Positions 1 to 31,242 of a stretch of 64,000 bases of DNA are shown here, piece after piece. Source of the stretch: Halichondria panicea (Eukaryota > Porifera > Demospongiae > Suberitida > Halichondriidae); contig NC_087379.1 of assembly GCF_963675165.1 (NCBI RefSeq), forward strand, positions 3,969,442 through 4,033,441. Reading direction: 5' to 3'. Position 1 is the first letter of the stretch. The number at the start of each line of letters is the position of its first letter. The position numbers and the translations under genes are program-made. The notes beneath the pieces were generated by a model. It was not told the DNA's origin, ran no database searches, and saw nothing but the letters and a program-made list of their open reading frames with translations.

Positions 1-594
1 GAGATGATTACGAGAGACTTTTATATTGAGACATCATACTGATATAATTATTATTTAACTGAAGTGACAACCTACCTCCCCTCATGTGAGTTATGTGTAT
101 ACCATGTATATTACTGGAATCCGGATGCTCATGCAATGTGAATTCAGGGATGGTGCCAAAGAAACAACAAGGTTGACAAAGCTAACAGGAGACACACGTG
201 AGGTTAGGTGTATTGTACAAATAACAAGATCCAATTTAGGCCATACATTGTAATAACTTTTATTAGTTTGGGGCCTTACCCCAATAATTTGAATTGTCCC
301 TTATAATTATACCCGTGGGTTAATTGACTATAGATCAAATACCAGATGGAAAAGAACATCACGAGTATTACTGACCGAGGCGAATGTCTGGATACATTAG
401 GAGGAAAAGCTTGTACGTTTGTAGATTTTATAGTAAAATGCACCATGCTGTCCATGCATGCATATACTGTATGCGAAAAAATAATTATGCTGTGTTGACC
501 ATGCAATATATTTAATTTTAAGGCTCTGAAAACGTTTGCTAGCGATTAGCTTATTTCCTTGATTAAAAGAAATTGTAGGATATGCCTGGACGGA

Positions 595-710
595 TATACC
601 ACACCTAAGAGGAGGATATGCACCTCCGCTACCGTGGTTACTCCGAGGGGTATGTAACCATGGTAGCAGAGGATATATAGGGTGCATATCCTCCGAGTAG
701 GTGTGGCATA
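595..710. repeat. Near-perfect palindrome (hairpin element)
   Basis: The arm at 595-624 matches the reverse complement of 681-710, and the inner parts (CTCCGCTACC against GGTAGCAGAG) also pair, so almost the whole 116 bp folds on itself. Such a structure is typical of a short palindromic MITE, but I see no clear target-site duplication. No coding exon is supported in bases 1-730. Confidence 0.7.
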
Positions 711-722
711 TCTGACTTATAC

Positions 723-738
723 CACGTGACCTATAAAA
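723..738 (+). promoter_or_regulatory. Possible TATA box with E-box
   Basis: CACGTG at 723-728 is followed by TATAAAA at 732-738, about 65 bases before an ATG at 801. This would suit a promoter of the first VAMP-like gene. A similar TATAAAAG-AGCAAC arrangement lies in a dispersed repeat near 27480, so the box may instead be repeat-borne. Confidence 0.35.
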
Positions 739-800
739 GGACCTCCCCCTAGCAACAATTCAATCCACGACGCAGACTGCAATTAAAAGAACAGGACTAT

Positions 801-1584
801 ATGCTGGATTTTTCAGCCATCAAAGAGCTAGTTGAGCAACACGTCGACTCCTACAGATGCTCAAGAGCTTCCTTGGTCCAAGCGTTGACCATTCGACATC
901 CCCTCTGAAGTTGCAAGCTTTTCTTGTATCTAAACCACCATGGACCCATGCATGGAAGCTTAGCCATCTTGTTGGAGAGCAGCTTCCGTGTTTCTGCCGT
1001 CGCTTTGAGTCTTGGTATTGTCACGTATGGCTCTTTTCTCTTTGCTTACTTTCTTGAACAAATTAAAAGCCTAAAAAAACAACTCTTGAAAACTGTGCAT
1101 GCCTGGGGCTGTATGCTAATATTCTATATATCCTACAGCTGTTGACGTAAGTGTGGTATAACGCTGATTATTAATTGTGCAATATCGAGGTGACATTTCA
1201 GCCACTTGCATAAAGAACCGTGCAGCACTAGGGTGTAATTATGGTCAGTACCCAACTTATTAGTCAGCTCCTGCAGCGTCCATGAGCTCTGAAGCTGGAA
1301 CCTTTAAGAAAGGAGCAAGGCGATTAAAAACGCAGAAAAAGTGGAGCAACAGGAAGGTAACTTTTCACTATACCCTTATGTAAGTACGCTAATCATTTTT
1401 ATCATTAATTTTACATGCAGCTGCGAATATGTTTGGCTATTTGCATTCCACTATCGATCATTGCAGTACTTCTGGTTGCTGCTTGCGGTGCAGGTATTTT
1501 ATACTATATAGTGCTGCATTTAGGTAATGATTACGTTATTATCTACTGACAGCTTTGGTGATTCTCAAGCCTTGGGATAATTGA
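801..1584 (+). CDS. VAMP/synaptobrevin-like R-SNARE, 3' exons clear, 5' unresolved
   Basis: Three 3' exons are readable: about 1277-1356, 1421-1493 and 1553-1584 (stop TGA). They encode the second half of a SNARE helix (SSEAGTFKKGARRLKTQKKW), a basic juxtamembrane stretch, one hydrophobic anchor (ICLAICIPLSIIAVLLVAAC) and a short tail ending in PWDN. This is the C-terminal plan of VAMP proteins, which sit in vesicle membranes and pair with Q-SNAREs for fusion. The N-terminal half with the zero-layer Arg was not found with confidence. An ATG at 801 opens a 35-codon frame that could be the first exon but does not splice cleanly in phase to 1277. The acceptor could also lie at 1285. The gene may be intact with an unseen exon, or a 5'-damaged copy. 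A second VAMP gene follows at 4134 on the same strand. Confidence 0.5.
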
Positions 1585-1788
1585 ATATGATGATGTAAGA
1601 ATTACGTCATCAATTCAGTATAACCAAGTAGGACGACTGCACAAGGACAAGCTCAAAAGGACTGATAATTTTTTATGTAACGTCGTGTTTCATTGCTTGA
1701 TTTGATTGCTCAAACTTCTTAGCAACATGCACATAGTATGGATAGACTATACCTCAGTTGCATCGTAGATCTATGGTTGCATGCATGC

Positions 1789-1812
1789 GAGAGAGAGAGA
1801 GAGAGAGAGAGA
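1789..1812. repeat. (GA)n microsatellite
   Basis: About twelve uninterrupted GA units, in the spacer between the two VAMP-like genes. Apart from this, 1585-2100 shows no exon I can support. Confidence 0.9.
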
Positions 1813-2099
1813 CATTCTGCATGGTGAACCACTTCACAATAGGTGTCTTCATCAGAGAATTCTGGTACAGATAATTATTTCAAAGTATCTTCCAGGTGCC
1901 ATCATCTGGAAGGGGAAGTGTCCACTCCGACTTACTTGGCAACAACTTCAACTATATAATTGAAGGGCTCCGGTAAAGAAGGGCTATTAAACAATATTCA
2001 GACAAAATCAACATTACTGCACTAACTTACTCTGCATAGATCAAAGAAGCTCCAGCTGCAATATGAACAGTCAAAAGTAACTAGCTAGAAAGTTATGAT

Positions 2100-2280
2100 A
2101 GTTTTTAATAAAGGTCAAAGGTCGCAACCAATTTTGGTCGCGAACTTTGACCTCCGTTTTCTCGAAATATACGGAATGCGTTTTATCACCGTTTTTGACC
2201 GGAGGCCTTCAATTATAGTCTGGGGGCCAGACCTAATAGCTCGGGGCAAAATCAATAGAGCTAGGATTAGGTCTGGAGAC
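2100..2280. repeat. Compound inverted repeats
   Basis: Two nested inverted repeats are visible: GGTCAAAGGTCGC near 2113 pairs with GCGAACTTTGACC near 2139, and CAGACCTAATAGCTC near 2228 pairs with GAGCTAGGATTAGGTCTG near 2257. They probably belong to a small non-autonomous element. The open frame across this stretch is not supported as a gene. Confidence 0.5.
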
Positions 2281-2538
2281 TCTTAGCGGAATGTGGCCAG
2301 AGCCAATGAAATGCATATCCTATGTCATGTGATTTTTAACCCATGAAACACTTTAGATACAGCCAATGAAATGAGAGTATTGCTACATCTACTCCTTCTT
2401 TATAACCTCCAATATCACAGTCTCTCCCTATTGACATTCCAAGAGCACACAGAAGTGCTGCAAGAGTCTCCAGACCTTCTTTATCTCTTCCCCCTTCCCC
2501 CTCTGAGAAAAAGTCTGGCTCCTAGACTAAACTTCAAC

Positions 2539-2589
2539 CATGGATATGATACTGGATAACTCCAAACAAATTAACGCAATATCGAATGA
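2539..2589 (+). other. Possible orphan first exon (17 codons)
   Basis: An ATG opens a short frame (MDMILDNSKQINAISNE) that ends exactly at a GTATAC donor-like site. Polar residues and spacing are faintly like the start of a SNARE helix, and it lies between two VAMP-like genes. I found no partner exon. It could be an extra first exon for the gene at 4134 or chance. Confidence 0.15.
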
Positions 2590-2909
2590 GGTATACAGCG
2601 TAGCTAGACTACAATGAGTGAATCTGCTTGGAGATTCTTCACATGCTTCTTCCTCAATCTTAGAGAGAGCATCCACGTTTGTGTTGTGCTTTCGTCCATG
2701 GTACACCGGCCTGACGAGGATTCAGCAGGATTGGAACTGGGCAGATTGCACCATGCATGAGTGCTTGAATGATGCACTCCTGATCGATTGCATGCAGTAG
2801 ATCTACCACTGAGCACTGAGATTCTAGCTAGAAAAATCAAGCTAGGTAATTTTTACTACTCACTTCTCCCTCCTCTCAAGGTTGCTTGAAAGAGACTAAT
2901 AGCGGCTGA

Positions 2910-3778
2910 CAGGGGCGGATTTAGGGAAGGGGGGTTCTTACTTCTTGTCCGCGCTTCGCGCAGACAAGAAATGTCACTCGGCGCATAGCGCCGAAATTTT
3001 TGGGCTAACCACGCCCCCTTTTACATGTCACGCCCATTAATTAACCACATTCCCCTTCAACAAAAACAATTATATAATATCTGAAAGAACACAAGGCAAA
3101 GCCATTCTCATGCTCTGGGATAGTGATTGCACTTTGTTCTCTTTCAGGAGAGCACCAATGTCCATTGGCTGATCCTCAGCGGAAGATCTCGTTGCTTGCT
3201 TCGATCATTTCGATGAACACGGAGGGGTGATGGAGGTGGCTGGTGGTTCCAGTGGAGAGATAGTTGTGACTGGAGGAGAAATGGTTGTGACTGGAGGAGT
3301 GACGATGGTGGCTGGTGATTCTCTTGAAGAGGAGACTGGCTGTAGACTTGACGCATCATCTAGATTATTATATTAGTCAATATAATTATTATAGCAATTA
3401 TAATTAATCTATACAGTGTCTATACAGTGTCTATCATTCAGTATGCAGTGCCATAAACTCTCCCTTACCTGAAACTTTGCTCTTCTTAAACCAGGAGTCA
3501 ATGGAGGGTTGCAATCTAGCCTTTTGTTAGGATTCATGGCCAGGCTCAATTATCACTGCGACCGTGTGGCTGGATGAGTCAATATAGCCAGCCCCACCCT
3601 CATATTATGCAGAGAGTACCAGCCCCACCCTCACATTATGCAGAGAGAACTTTGTACCCTATTGTCGTGACAGTACAGTACAGTAAGCTAGCTAGCCAGG
3701 TGTATTAAATATAAAGTATCAACTTAGTGGAAGGGTAGTTTGTACGAACCCAACAAACTACCTCTGGATCCGCCACTG
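2910..3778. mobile_element. Non-autonomous TIR element (CAGGGGCGG... type)
   Basis: The ends are inverted: CAGGGGCGGATTTAGG at 2910 and a terminus ending GGATCCGCCACTG at 3778. A 5-bp direct repeat GCTGA flanks it exactly (2905-2909 and 3779-3783). Inside are palindromes such as TTGTCCGCGCTTCGCGCAGACAA, but no transposase. The termini resemble those of hAT-like MITEs, although hAT duplications are usually 8 bp, so the superfamily is uncertain. A shorter relative lies at 23782-24307. Confidence 0.6.
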
Positions 3779-3834
3779 GCTGATATAGTTTCAAAAATTG
3801 ATGGCACAGCCGGATGAACTTCATTCATTGAGTC

Positions 3835-3912
3835 CACTCTGAGTCCACTTAGTCGGGCGCCGCCGCCCTCTACCGTTGGGCGGCGGCGCTCGACTAGAGT
3901 CCACTCAGTGCT
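3835..3912. repeat. GC-rich hairpin
   Basis: GGGCGCCGCCGCCC near 3855 pairs with GGGCGGCGGCGCTC near 3878, extended outward by GAGTCCACT/AGTGGACTC-type arms. The GC-rich stem stands out sharply from the AT-rich surroundings. It lies about 220 bp upstream of the VAMP start codon. Confidence 0.65.
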
Positions 3913-4133
3913 GATCGATGATGCAGGCAGAATCTAGTCTCGCGACCAGCTGCCCAACCTTAGTCGAGATTAGACAGGCTTCTCGCGAAACTAGGCAGAA
4001 TCAAAGAGTGGGTAATGATCGGCCATAATTGGCTGCATCAGCTAGCAGAGCCTTGCAGCTCTCTTCTCACTCTTGCAACTACCAATAGCTAGCGTTCTAG
4101 TCTGTCTTGCAAGGACACATAGTATCTGGAGTC

Positions 4134-6264
4134 ATGTCTCATGCCGATGGGTAAGTTGGCAGAAACCTATGAGCTAATTTTATCTACCTTTATCTTGACA
4201 GTGAGAGAACAGAGCTGCTTGAACTAAATAAGAAAGTGGATCAGGTATAAATCTACTACAAGTAGTCTAAGATCTGCAATGTAATAAATTGAACAGTATC
4301 CTGTATCCTAATCTCATCTGCTGAATTGGAATAATTATTGTGTAAATCATTCCTTTTACCTCACCAGATTAAGGACAAAACAACGGAAAATGTGAAAAAG
4401 ATAAAACAGCGTGAATACAATTTGGGAATACTGAGTGACGAAGTTGGTATGTATGTATGTATGCATGTATGAATATACATTTCAGTATTGTTATAATCAT
4501 AGATCACGTGGAACAAAATGCAAAAGATTTCAAGAAATCTGCCGAGAATGTGAATAGGGCGGAGTGTTGTAAGACGTATAAGGTGAGTATATAGGTCCAC
4601 TGACCACTAGAGTACAGCTCCATATTGATTAGATGTTCTTCACACTCAAACTGCGATCTGTAATCAGTTGGTTTTAGCTAGTTTCGGTATGGTCCTAATA
4701 TATAGTGTCAAACTGATACTATTACACTATTACACAAACACTGTGCACAGCGCAACGTGTCTTGCACACAATGAACCTTTGTTAATGTCAACTGTGACAT
4801 ACTATTTATGGTGTAGGATTTGTAATTCTGGCATACTAGACCACGTGTGAAATTTAGTTGTACAGCTTCACAGTGGTAGGACACAGGAAGTAGCACTTGG
4901 CTACAGGTCGCTCAATCTTCTTCTGCTTTTTGAACTTCGATAAAATAATCTACATGTAGTAGAGGCAAAGAAAGTCCTTGCACTAACACTTGTCCATTGT
5001 TTGCTCAGTAGAGTTGAGCCTTAGTAGAGTTGAGCCTTGATTATCCGAACACCTGGTGTCCCCACTAGCCTCATTCGCAGCCTCTCCTTTTTCTGTTCTT
5101 TGTCAATAAGGTAAAATACGGGACGAATTGGAGGAACAAAGTAATAAAGAAGGAAGATACAAATACCCTGCCTTGCTAAGTCGCGTGACAGTAGACAAGT
5201 GGTAGACAAGTGAAAATGAACGTGGGCAATCACTAGCTGGGCGGAGCCTGACAGAGCAAAAGGCTACAGCATGCCTACGCATTGCAAACTCTAACATAAA
5301 AGCTGTTAGCATCCTAGATAGTACGCCAGAATCAAGTGTGGAGACATCGTAGACGAGGGCTTACTTAGTAAAGACTGAAGACTACATATCTAGATCTAGA
5401 TCTCAGTTTTTTCCTGAGTTCAGAACAGACCCACTTGACTAGTAGATATATTATTACAGCAGTAGTCTACTCTAGTCTTTCATACTTCCTCTACTGACTA
5501 AAGGTCTCACGAAGGCTGACTCTATAATTATACTGTTCATAAAATTATACCCCCTAGTACAGATATATCATGTTCCTGGTAAATTCACTCCGAGTACTGC
5601 GTGTGTGGGAGGACAGTTATTGAGATTTTATCTCGCCCACGCTCATTAAATTTTGTCTACGTCAGTAGGGGATCACGCGACTTAGCATCCTTTTTCTTTG
5701 TCGCTTCCTTCTGTCTTTCTTTGTTCCTCCAATTTTTCTCTTCTTAATTCTTATTGTGACAAAGAACAGAAAAAGGAGGGCCTGCAAAGGAGGCTGGTAT
5801 CCCCACCTCATCCGGATGACTGAGATACCGAAATGACTCTAAATGAGCCACGCCCATCAATAATCGAGTGGCCTCTGCATGCAAAATCAGCAATCGATGC
5901 ATGCATTTCCAAAGCAAATTAAGGTAGTATAGTCTTGGACCAGAGGAGGTATGACACACTGATCAGCATTTAAAGTCGATCATAATGTTAACAATCAATG
6001 TAGCTCTCACTAATTAGAAACAGACCCAGTGACTTATAGTTTACATAATTTGGTATAATTATGCCTATTCTCATAATAATGGCCTATATTATTATAGCTA
6101 AGCTGTGTTAATTTTTACAGCTTTGGATTATTCTAATAACAATTGTTGTGGTCATCATACTGGTCTTGGCTGTCATTCTGATAGGTAGGTCTATAATTAT
6201 ATCACACCATTGAATCCTTAAAACATATTTTGCAGGAGTACTTGTGAGTCTCTTCAAAAGATAA
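4134..6264 (+). CDS. VAMP/synaptobrevin-like R-SNARE, complete (103 aa)
   Basis: Six exons join in phase: 4134-4150, 4202-4244, 4368-4446, 4503-4582, 6121-6184, 6236-6264. The product is a vesicle R-SNARE with a short N-terminus (MSHADGERTELLELNKKVDQ), a SNARE helix of about residues 15-70 and a C-terminal membrane anchor of about 73-97 (LWIILITIVVVIILVLAVIL), ending VSLFKR. The zero-layer Arg is visible in KKIKQREYNLGIL. R-SNAREs drive fusion by forming a four-helix bundle with syntaxin and SNAP25-type partners. Size and exon layout fit VAMP1-8 (about 100-118 residues). Odd points: the juxtamembrane Trp-Trp of VAMP1-3 is replaced by ECCKTYK, whose cysteines could be palmitoylated (inference), and the fourth intron (1.54 kb) has been invaded by repeats. 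Confidence 0.88.
5020..5300. repeat. Dispersed repeat, copy 1 (in VAMP intron)
   Basis: It contains a characteristic run with CTCCTTTTTCTGTTCTTTGTC, a block GGAGGAACAAAG, GTCGCGTGAC and GGGCGGAGCCTGAC. The same blocks recur at 5560-5830, 32110-32370 and 33225-33480 in varying orientation, defining a family of about 250 bp. Confidence 0.6.
5560..5830. repeat. Dispersed repeat, copy 2 (in VAMP intron)
   Basis: It shares TTTCTTTGTTCCTCCAATT, GACAAAGAACAGAAAAAGGA, CGCCCACGCTCATTAAATTT and CTACGTCAGTAG with the copies at 32110 and 33225. It lies in the same intron as copy 1. No protein is encoded. Confidence 0.6.
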
Positions 6265-6498
6265 CAGCCTTGCATTCGTACCATGCATTATGACAATCAA
6301 TATGACAGTGTGTGTATACGTACTTATATTTGGCTAATCATTTTTGACAATTAATCACTCATCGTTTACATAAAATTACGATCAATATAAGGATAATTAT
6401 AGAAGAGCTGTGGTATTACTGACAGCATTGAAAAGTAAGTGTTGTTTTTTTCTGAGACTACATATAGATCGATATACACAATAATTATTATTACAGCC

Positions 6499-26228
<19,730 letters not shown>

Positions 26229-26837
26229 TCTTCTAAGCTAGCCTCTCCAGGCTTTACACTAGGCCTTGATTCTAGTAAAACTGATATGCCAGCAGGGTGG
26301 TCTCATTTTATGTAGTGTGGCATATCACGTTACATTATTGGTAAAAACTAGCTGTAGACACAGGATACATGTATTAGAAGCTGACCACAAGAATGTAGGG
26401 AACCAGCTGTTGCTGCAGACTGTGAAGTTCAGCGTACTGGTTTACAGAAGATTTATACTATACACAATCATACGTAATCGTATAGAGCGAAGTTGGTGCG
26501 TAGTATTTTCGTAGTCTCGCGCAGCTATTTGAACGCTAGGTCGATAACATGGGTCTGGGGAACTTCCTATGTAGAAGTTGTGTCGACACGCCGAAGATTT
26601 CTTGGCGTGTTAACCGCTGCGGTCAATTGGAGGCAAAAAGAAGGAAAAGAAGTTATGCAAAGCAGCCTCTTGTTGTCCAACTTGCTACAGTTTCCAGCTA
26701 GATGCAACTGACAATTATGCTGTAAGACTATCCCAGAAGATCTTTGATTAGAGCTCTGTAGCTGTCTGTTCTTGAACGCAGAGTATGGTAGAAACCGTTC
26801 CAAAACAAATGTTCAGGATCAAAAGCTATGTAATCTA

Positions 26838-28716
26838 GCTAAGGCCACTCCAAGTGACACTCTGGTTTCTGGTCCTGAAGTTTTTCTAATTGCATGCGGG
26901 CGGGCGGCTTTTCTCATTATGTCATTATCAGTTTCACCTTATGAATCTCATTATTTTGCAAATGAATATCATTATCACACTATTTTTGTACCGCATGGAC
27001 CATTATGCGCATGCGTACAGTGCATCCAGTCTAAAGAGTAGAATACCAAAAATGTGTGAGTAGTTGTACTTAAATGTAAATATCTTATGATTGGAACATT
27101 TCTAAGAAAATCTGCTGATACCATTGTGTAGGCGAATGAATAAGCTACAACATATCCAAAATTGTTTCCATGACAACATAAGGTGGTGGGTTTGTGGTGA
27201 TTAATAAAACAGTACCCAATTGTTATAGTGGGTATTCGGTTAGGGAGAGAAAAGGCCAACGGTTTCCGGCTAAGGTTTGGAACTTTGTCACAACATCTAT
27301 AGATAGTTTGGCTATGTTATAGATAGTACATGGGCATGAGGTATCTATGTGTTATAGTGTCCCATATCACGAGGGCTTTGCCCGAGGGATGAGGGACACT
27401 ATAACCATAGATACCGAATGCACATGTGCTAACTGATTTAGATCCCACTTTTCATTGGCTGCCTCAGGCAAGAAGTGTATCTATAAAAGCAGCAAGCCTT
27501 AGCAACAGTTTTATTTTTGAAAATGTCCTGTTCTGACAAGCTAGTCTAGATGATTTCTGCTAAAAAAAACCTTTGCATTGGCCTTGCTTCAACATTGGAA
27601 TGGACAAACTAGTGACTCCACCTTGTGTAGGAAGCGCTCTACAACAAATGAGCCCAGCCTCCTCTTTCTCTGCACTCAAGCCCCACCCCAGCTCAAGCTT
27701 CTCAGTAAACTGTTTTGATATGTACGGCTAGCTAGCAAGGAACAGCTTGCAGCAATGCTACAGTGCACTATCGTTCCCAAAAAGACACAGGAGTCTACTG
27801 CAATTTGAAACATGGCTGCAGGATAGAAACAGGAGGACAAAGTTGACAAATGCTACAAGTTGAAGACATGCTTTCATCATGCTTGTGACAATGGACCCAG
27901 AACTGTTAAAATCATTGGCTCTTAGTGTTCCTCGTAGAGACAAGAAAAGATACTGGTGAACTCTACCATCAACCCAGCAAACGCTATAGAAACTGGTAGT
28001 GAAAAAACTGAACAGCCATAGCTAATTATCATGCAGCTATACAGCTTTATTATCCTTTCTGTACATTCAAAAATTATACTTGTACTTTAATTATACCCTC
28101 AAGCTTATAATTCCCTGGGAAACTATGAGATTATGGCTCATAATTCCCTGCTAAACACACACAAGTGGGATCTAACTTATGAAAGATTCGATGTTACTTA
28201 AATATCTACACATCCTCCGCAGTGCTCAAAATTGCTAGTTTTTAGTGCCGTTTCGGTTAGGGAGAGATTTGAAGAAAATCTCACGGCTAAGGTCTAAAAA
28301 TTACACGGAGTAAGCTTGAATAAATTGTCTAACTTTTGATAAGAAATTTTTTTCCAGAAATACTTGTAGTTCCAGAGATAATTGATGTTACGTACATTTT
28401 TTTACGATCACCCCCATTATCTCCTAAAATTATTTCCCACTACAACAACTTTTGGGGAAATATTTTTGAATCATGTTGTAGCTTATTCTTTTACCTATAC
28501 AATGGTATGAGCACAATTCCTTAGAAATGTTCCAATCTTGAGATACATTTAAGTACAACTACTCACCTATTTTTGTATTCTACTCTCTAGACTGGATGCA
28601 CTGTAGTAGAAATAATGGGATAGAAATCCAATAATGAGATAGAAATCCAAGAATAAAATCTGATGCGGGCGGTGGACCAGAAACCAGAGTATCACTTGGA
28701 GTGGCCTAATCTTCAA
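26838..28716. repeat. Large inverted repeat with about 1.4 kb loop
   Basis: The left arm, about 26838-27125, matches in inverse the right arm, about 28500-28716. Shared blocks include GGCCACTCCAAGTGA, CTCTGGTTTCTGGTCC, CAGTGCATCCAGTCTA and GAGTAGTTGTACTTAAATGT. The arms have diverged by small changes, so the event is not recent. The interior holds other repeats and no transposase frame. Confidence 0.55.
27340..27415. repeat. Palindromic dispersed repeat, copy 1
   Basis: GGTATCTATGTGTTATAGTG pairs with CACTATAACCATAGATACC around a central GGGCTTTGCCC. A second copy, in the opposite orientation with flanking sequence (GATCTAAATCAGTTAG), is at 35792-35866. A third, interrupted by a MITE, is near 42508-42740. 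Confidence 0.65.
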
Positions 28717-29067
28717 CAATGATAAAATTGTCATTCCATGAATGTGTACTGTTAAAAAGGCACCTGCACACTCTAAAGTCATAATTATGTGTGTGTGCTC
28801 ATCAGCCAGTACGTAACACATCAGCTGCAACCCAACATATTTTAGGTCTAGACAGATGGATGGATAATTATATCTAGGTGTGTAAAATTAATTCATAATT
28901 TATCAAGAAGAGAGACCCACCAGATTTTTCTTCACACTGAGATCAGTTGACATGATCCAGTCATCCAATTACAGGTGGACTATGCCTATGGTATAAGACT
29001 GGTCCAAATGCATGATAGACATCCACAACCAGGACAAGGAAGCCGGCCGCCATGGCTGATTAAAAAC

Positions 29068-29104
29068 TAGCCTCGAGACCAGGCCTGGTCTGGTCTCGAG
29101 GCTA
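29068..29104. mobile_element. Tiny palindromic element with 9-bp TSD, copy 1
   Basis: A 37-bp unit starts TAGCCTCGAGACCA and ends TGGTCTCGAGGCTA. It is flanked exactly by the perfect 9-bp direct repeat ATTAAAAAC (29059-29067 and 29105-29113). Same ends and TSD length as 29468-29500 and 54618-54674. Confidence 0.75.
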
Positions 29105-29292
29105 ATTAAAAACAAGCCATGCTGGCTTTAATTAATTTACGGTATCAGTCGATAGTTTTAGCATAGATCTATAGATCTACTATAAATTTATAGTATCTAT
29201 GGTTTCAGTCTGCTAGCTAGTCTCCCACGTCTGCTCGCGAGACTATATGCTAGCTAGCTATAGATCTACCAAACACCCTCGGCCTTCACAGC

Positions 29293-29383
29293 ATGCATGC
29301 ACTAGAGGAGTTTAGGAAACTTGTTGCATCCAATAGAGGACACGAGTTGGATGACATCAGTGGAGTCGATGATGATAATTATG
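29293..29383 (+). other. Orphan first-exon candidate (30 codons)
   Basis: ATG opens a polar, charged frame (MHALEEFRKLVASNRGHELD, then DISGVDDDNY) ending in a GGTGAGTG donor in phase 1. The codon pattern and donor look like a genuine coding exon, but no following exon is recognisable within the next 7 kb. It could be a gene start cut off by element insertions. I do not recognise the protein. Confidence 0.3.
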
Positions 29384-29467
29384 GTGAGTGCAGTCTGTGC
29401 AAAAAGGATAATAAAATTATATGAATGGCCCACTGTACCTATATCCGGTAGGTGGCAGATCCAGATA

Positions 29468-29500
29468 TAGCCTCGATTCATCGGCCTGGAATCGAGGCTA
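29468..29500. mobile_element. Tiny palindromic element with 9-bp TSD, copy 2
   Basis: A 33-bp unit TAGCCTCGATTC ... GAATCGAGGCTA is flanked by the perfect 9-bp repeat ATCCAGATA (29459-29467 and 29501-29509). Confidence 0.78.
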
Positions 29501-30905
29501 ATCCAGATATAATTATGACTATCAACAGAGGCCCATAAATATGAGAAGGAGCGCGCGTCTAACTACGGGGATCATGTTTCATAAGTGGTTAACCATGGTT
29601 ATGACCGCATTTCTATAATTATATCAGAGTCACTAAGTGGTTGAATCCGTTATATACGCAATACAGCGCTGCGGGTTGCAAGCACTTAGTCGCTTCCCAT
29701 AAAAGGAATTGCGTGCGGTTTTACCGCCAATTACGAAACCGAATATACGTTGAAGTTATATCGTTCGATCCTCATCGATTTTTTATGGGCTCCTGCTATC
29801 AATGACTTGTCCCAACGGAATGCTTGGAATGTAGTTAGAGTAAACAACCGATTATCGAACACGTTCTATTTTCGAACGCTTGTTCTCGAGGGCAGCGGCT
29901 CAGAGCACTAAGCTGATAGTACCTATGTATAGACTAGGTATAGCTCTATTCAAGTCCGAACTCACAGCCAACAGAAAGCTTCCTCGTCGGAGTGACAAGG
30001 CTAAACACTCAACTATTGGAACAGATTTAGTTTGAACATAGCCACGATTCTTCGAACTCTCTCTCTCTTGTATCAATAGAAGGCTCTAAATAGCTAGCTA
30101 CAATGCATGACCGTAATCTTACAACTAGTAAAATATGTACAGCTAGACAATGGTGGCGATTTTGATGGCACTACTGCACTTTTTTAAGAGGCCACCATTG
30201 TCAAAAAAGCGTGTTAATGTACGTGAGTGCATCAATGAAACTTATTAGCCACTTCAAGTAAGACCGTCCTCTGCCCACATCCTGTTTAGGGGACTGTTAA
30301 TGTAATGAAAAGCCATGTTATTACCATAATAATGCTCGTTTACCAGAAAGTACTTTGTCCGAGTGAATGTGCAATTAATGGAGCGCACATCGATACTTCT
30401 TCACTGGAAAAAAGAGCGATTCCTTGGTTTTGAAAGCATTTGCTTGCTGCAGTGCTGCCTCATTTTACTGAAACAGTCGGCATGCAACTGCTAAGACCAG
30501 TTTTTCAAGGGCGGACCAATATTTTCAGCAAAAATTGACCCGGGGAACTGAAAATGTCAGTCCCTGCATGGACAGAAATTTTCGGCCGACGAATATTTTG
30601 AAAATACATGTCAAAGTGGTCGCTCAATCGTGAACACCTGTTTTTGGAAATGACTTTGGTTCTGATCTGAGAAATCTGTCGTTTGGATTAGAATCCTGGC
30701 ACGTATTAACAGGTAAAAACAATGGACACTGTATGCTCTGACTAGGCTGCATGTACATAATATTAGGAGGTTATTATTTTTTGTATCATTAATCTGAAAA
30801 TTAAAACTGCGAAATTATTGTGCGTAATAGGTTCTACGTCACGTTTCTGAGCTGTACCTAGAATCCGAAATATTTTAATTGGGTAGTTTAAGGCACCACC
30901 CATAA

Positions 30906-31242
30906 GCCCCGTTTACACAAGGTCGAACCCGGATTGAATCCTGGTCAGATTTTTCTGAGTAGTGGGTGAGTAAAAGCTACCACTAATTGTATTTTGCGCA
31001 AACAGTGGGCTGACAGGAGAAGCTACAAACTTACTCTAGGATCGCCCACAAACATGTACAACACTTCAGAATTAGCGCTTTGTATTTTTTAATTTGCTAA
31101 ACCGCTTCTGACCCAAGCCAACCCCCAACTCCAGAGGTGCGCGCATGGGTTGGCTAATCTGGATTAGGCCCGTTTACACGAACTGGATAGGTTTAATCTG
31201 GATTCCAACCCTGATTAAAGGCCTCGTGTAAATTAACGGGGC
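30906..31242. mobile_element. MITE with GCCCCGTTTACAC ends
   Basis: The left end GCCCCGTTTACAC and right end GTGTAAATTAACGGGGC are inverted copies. A subterminal CCCGTTTACACGAA also occurs near 31170. No coding content and no clear target duplication. Confidence 0.55.

Noticed and set aside
2604..2840. 78-codon minus-strand frame near 2.7 kb
   Set aside because: No domain sense, no partner exons, and composition unlike the real exons in the window.
27758..28830. Minus-strand frames in the spacer
   Set aside because: No splice context, low-complexity codon use, and overlap with the diverged inverted repeat.
29520..29920. Possible RNA gene or tRNA cluster in a stretch of less AT-biased sequence
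   Set aside because: No cloverleaf, A/B box pair or recognisable rRNA segment could be found by eye.
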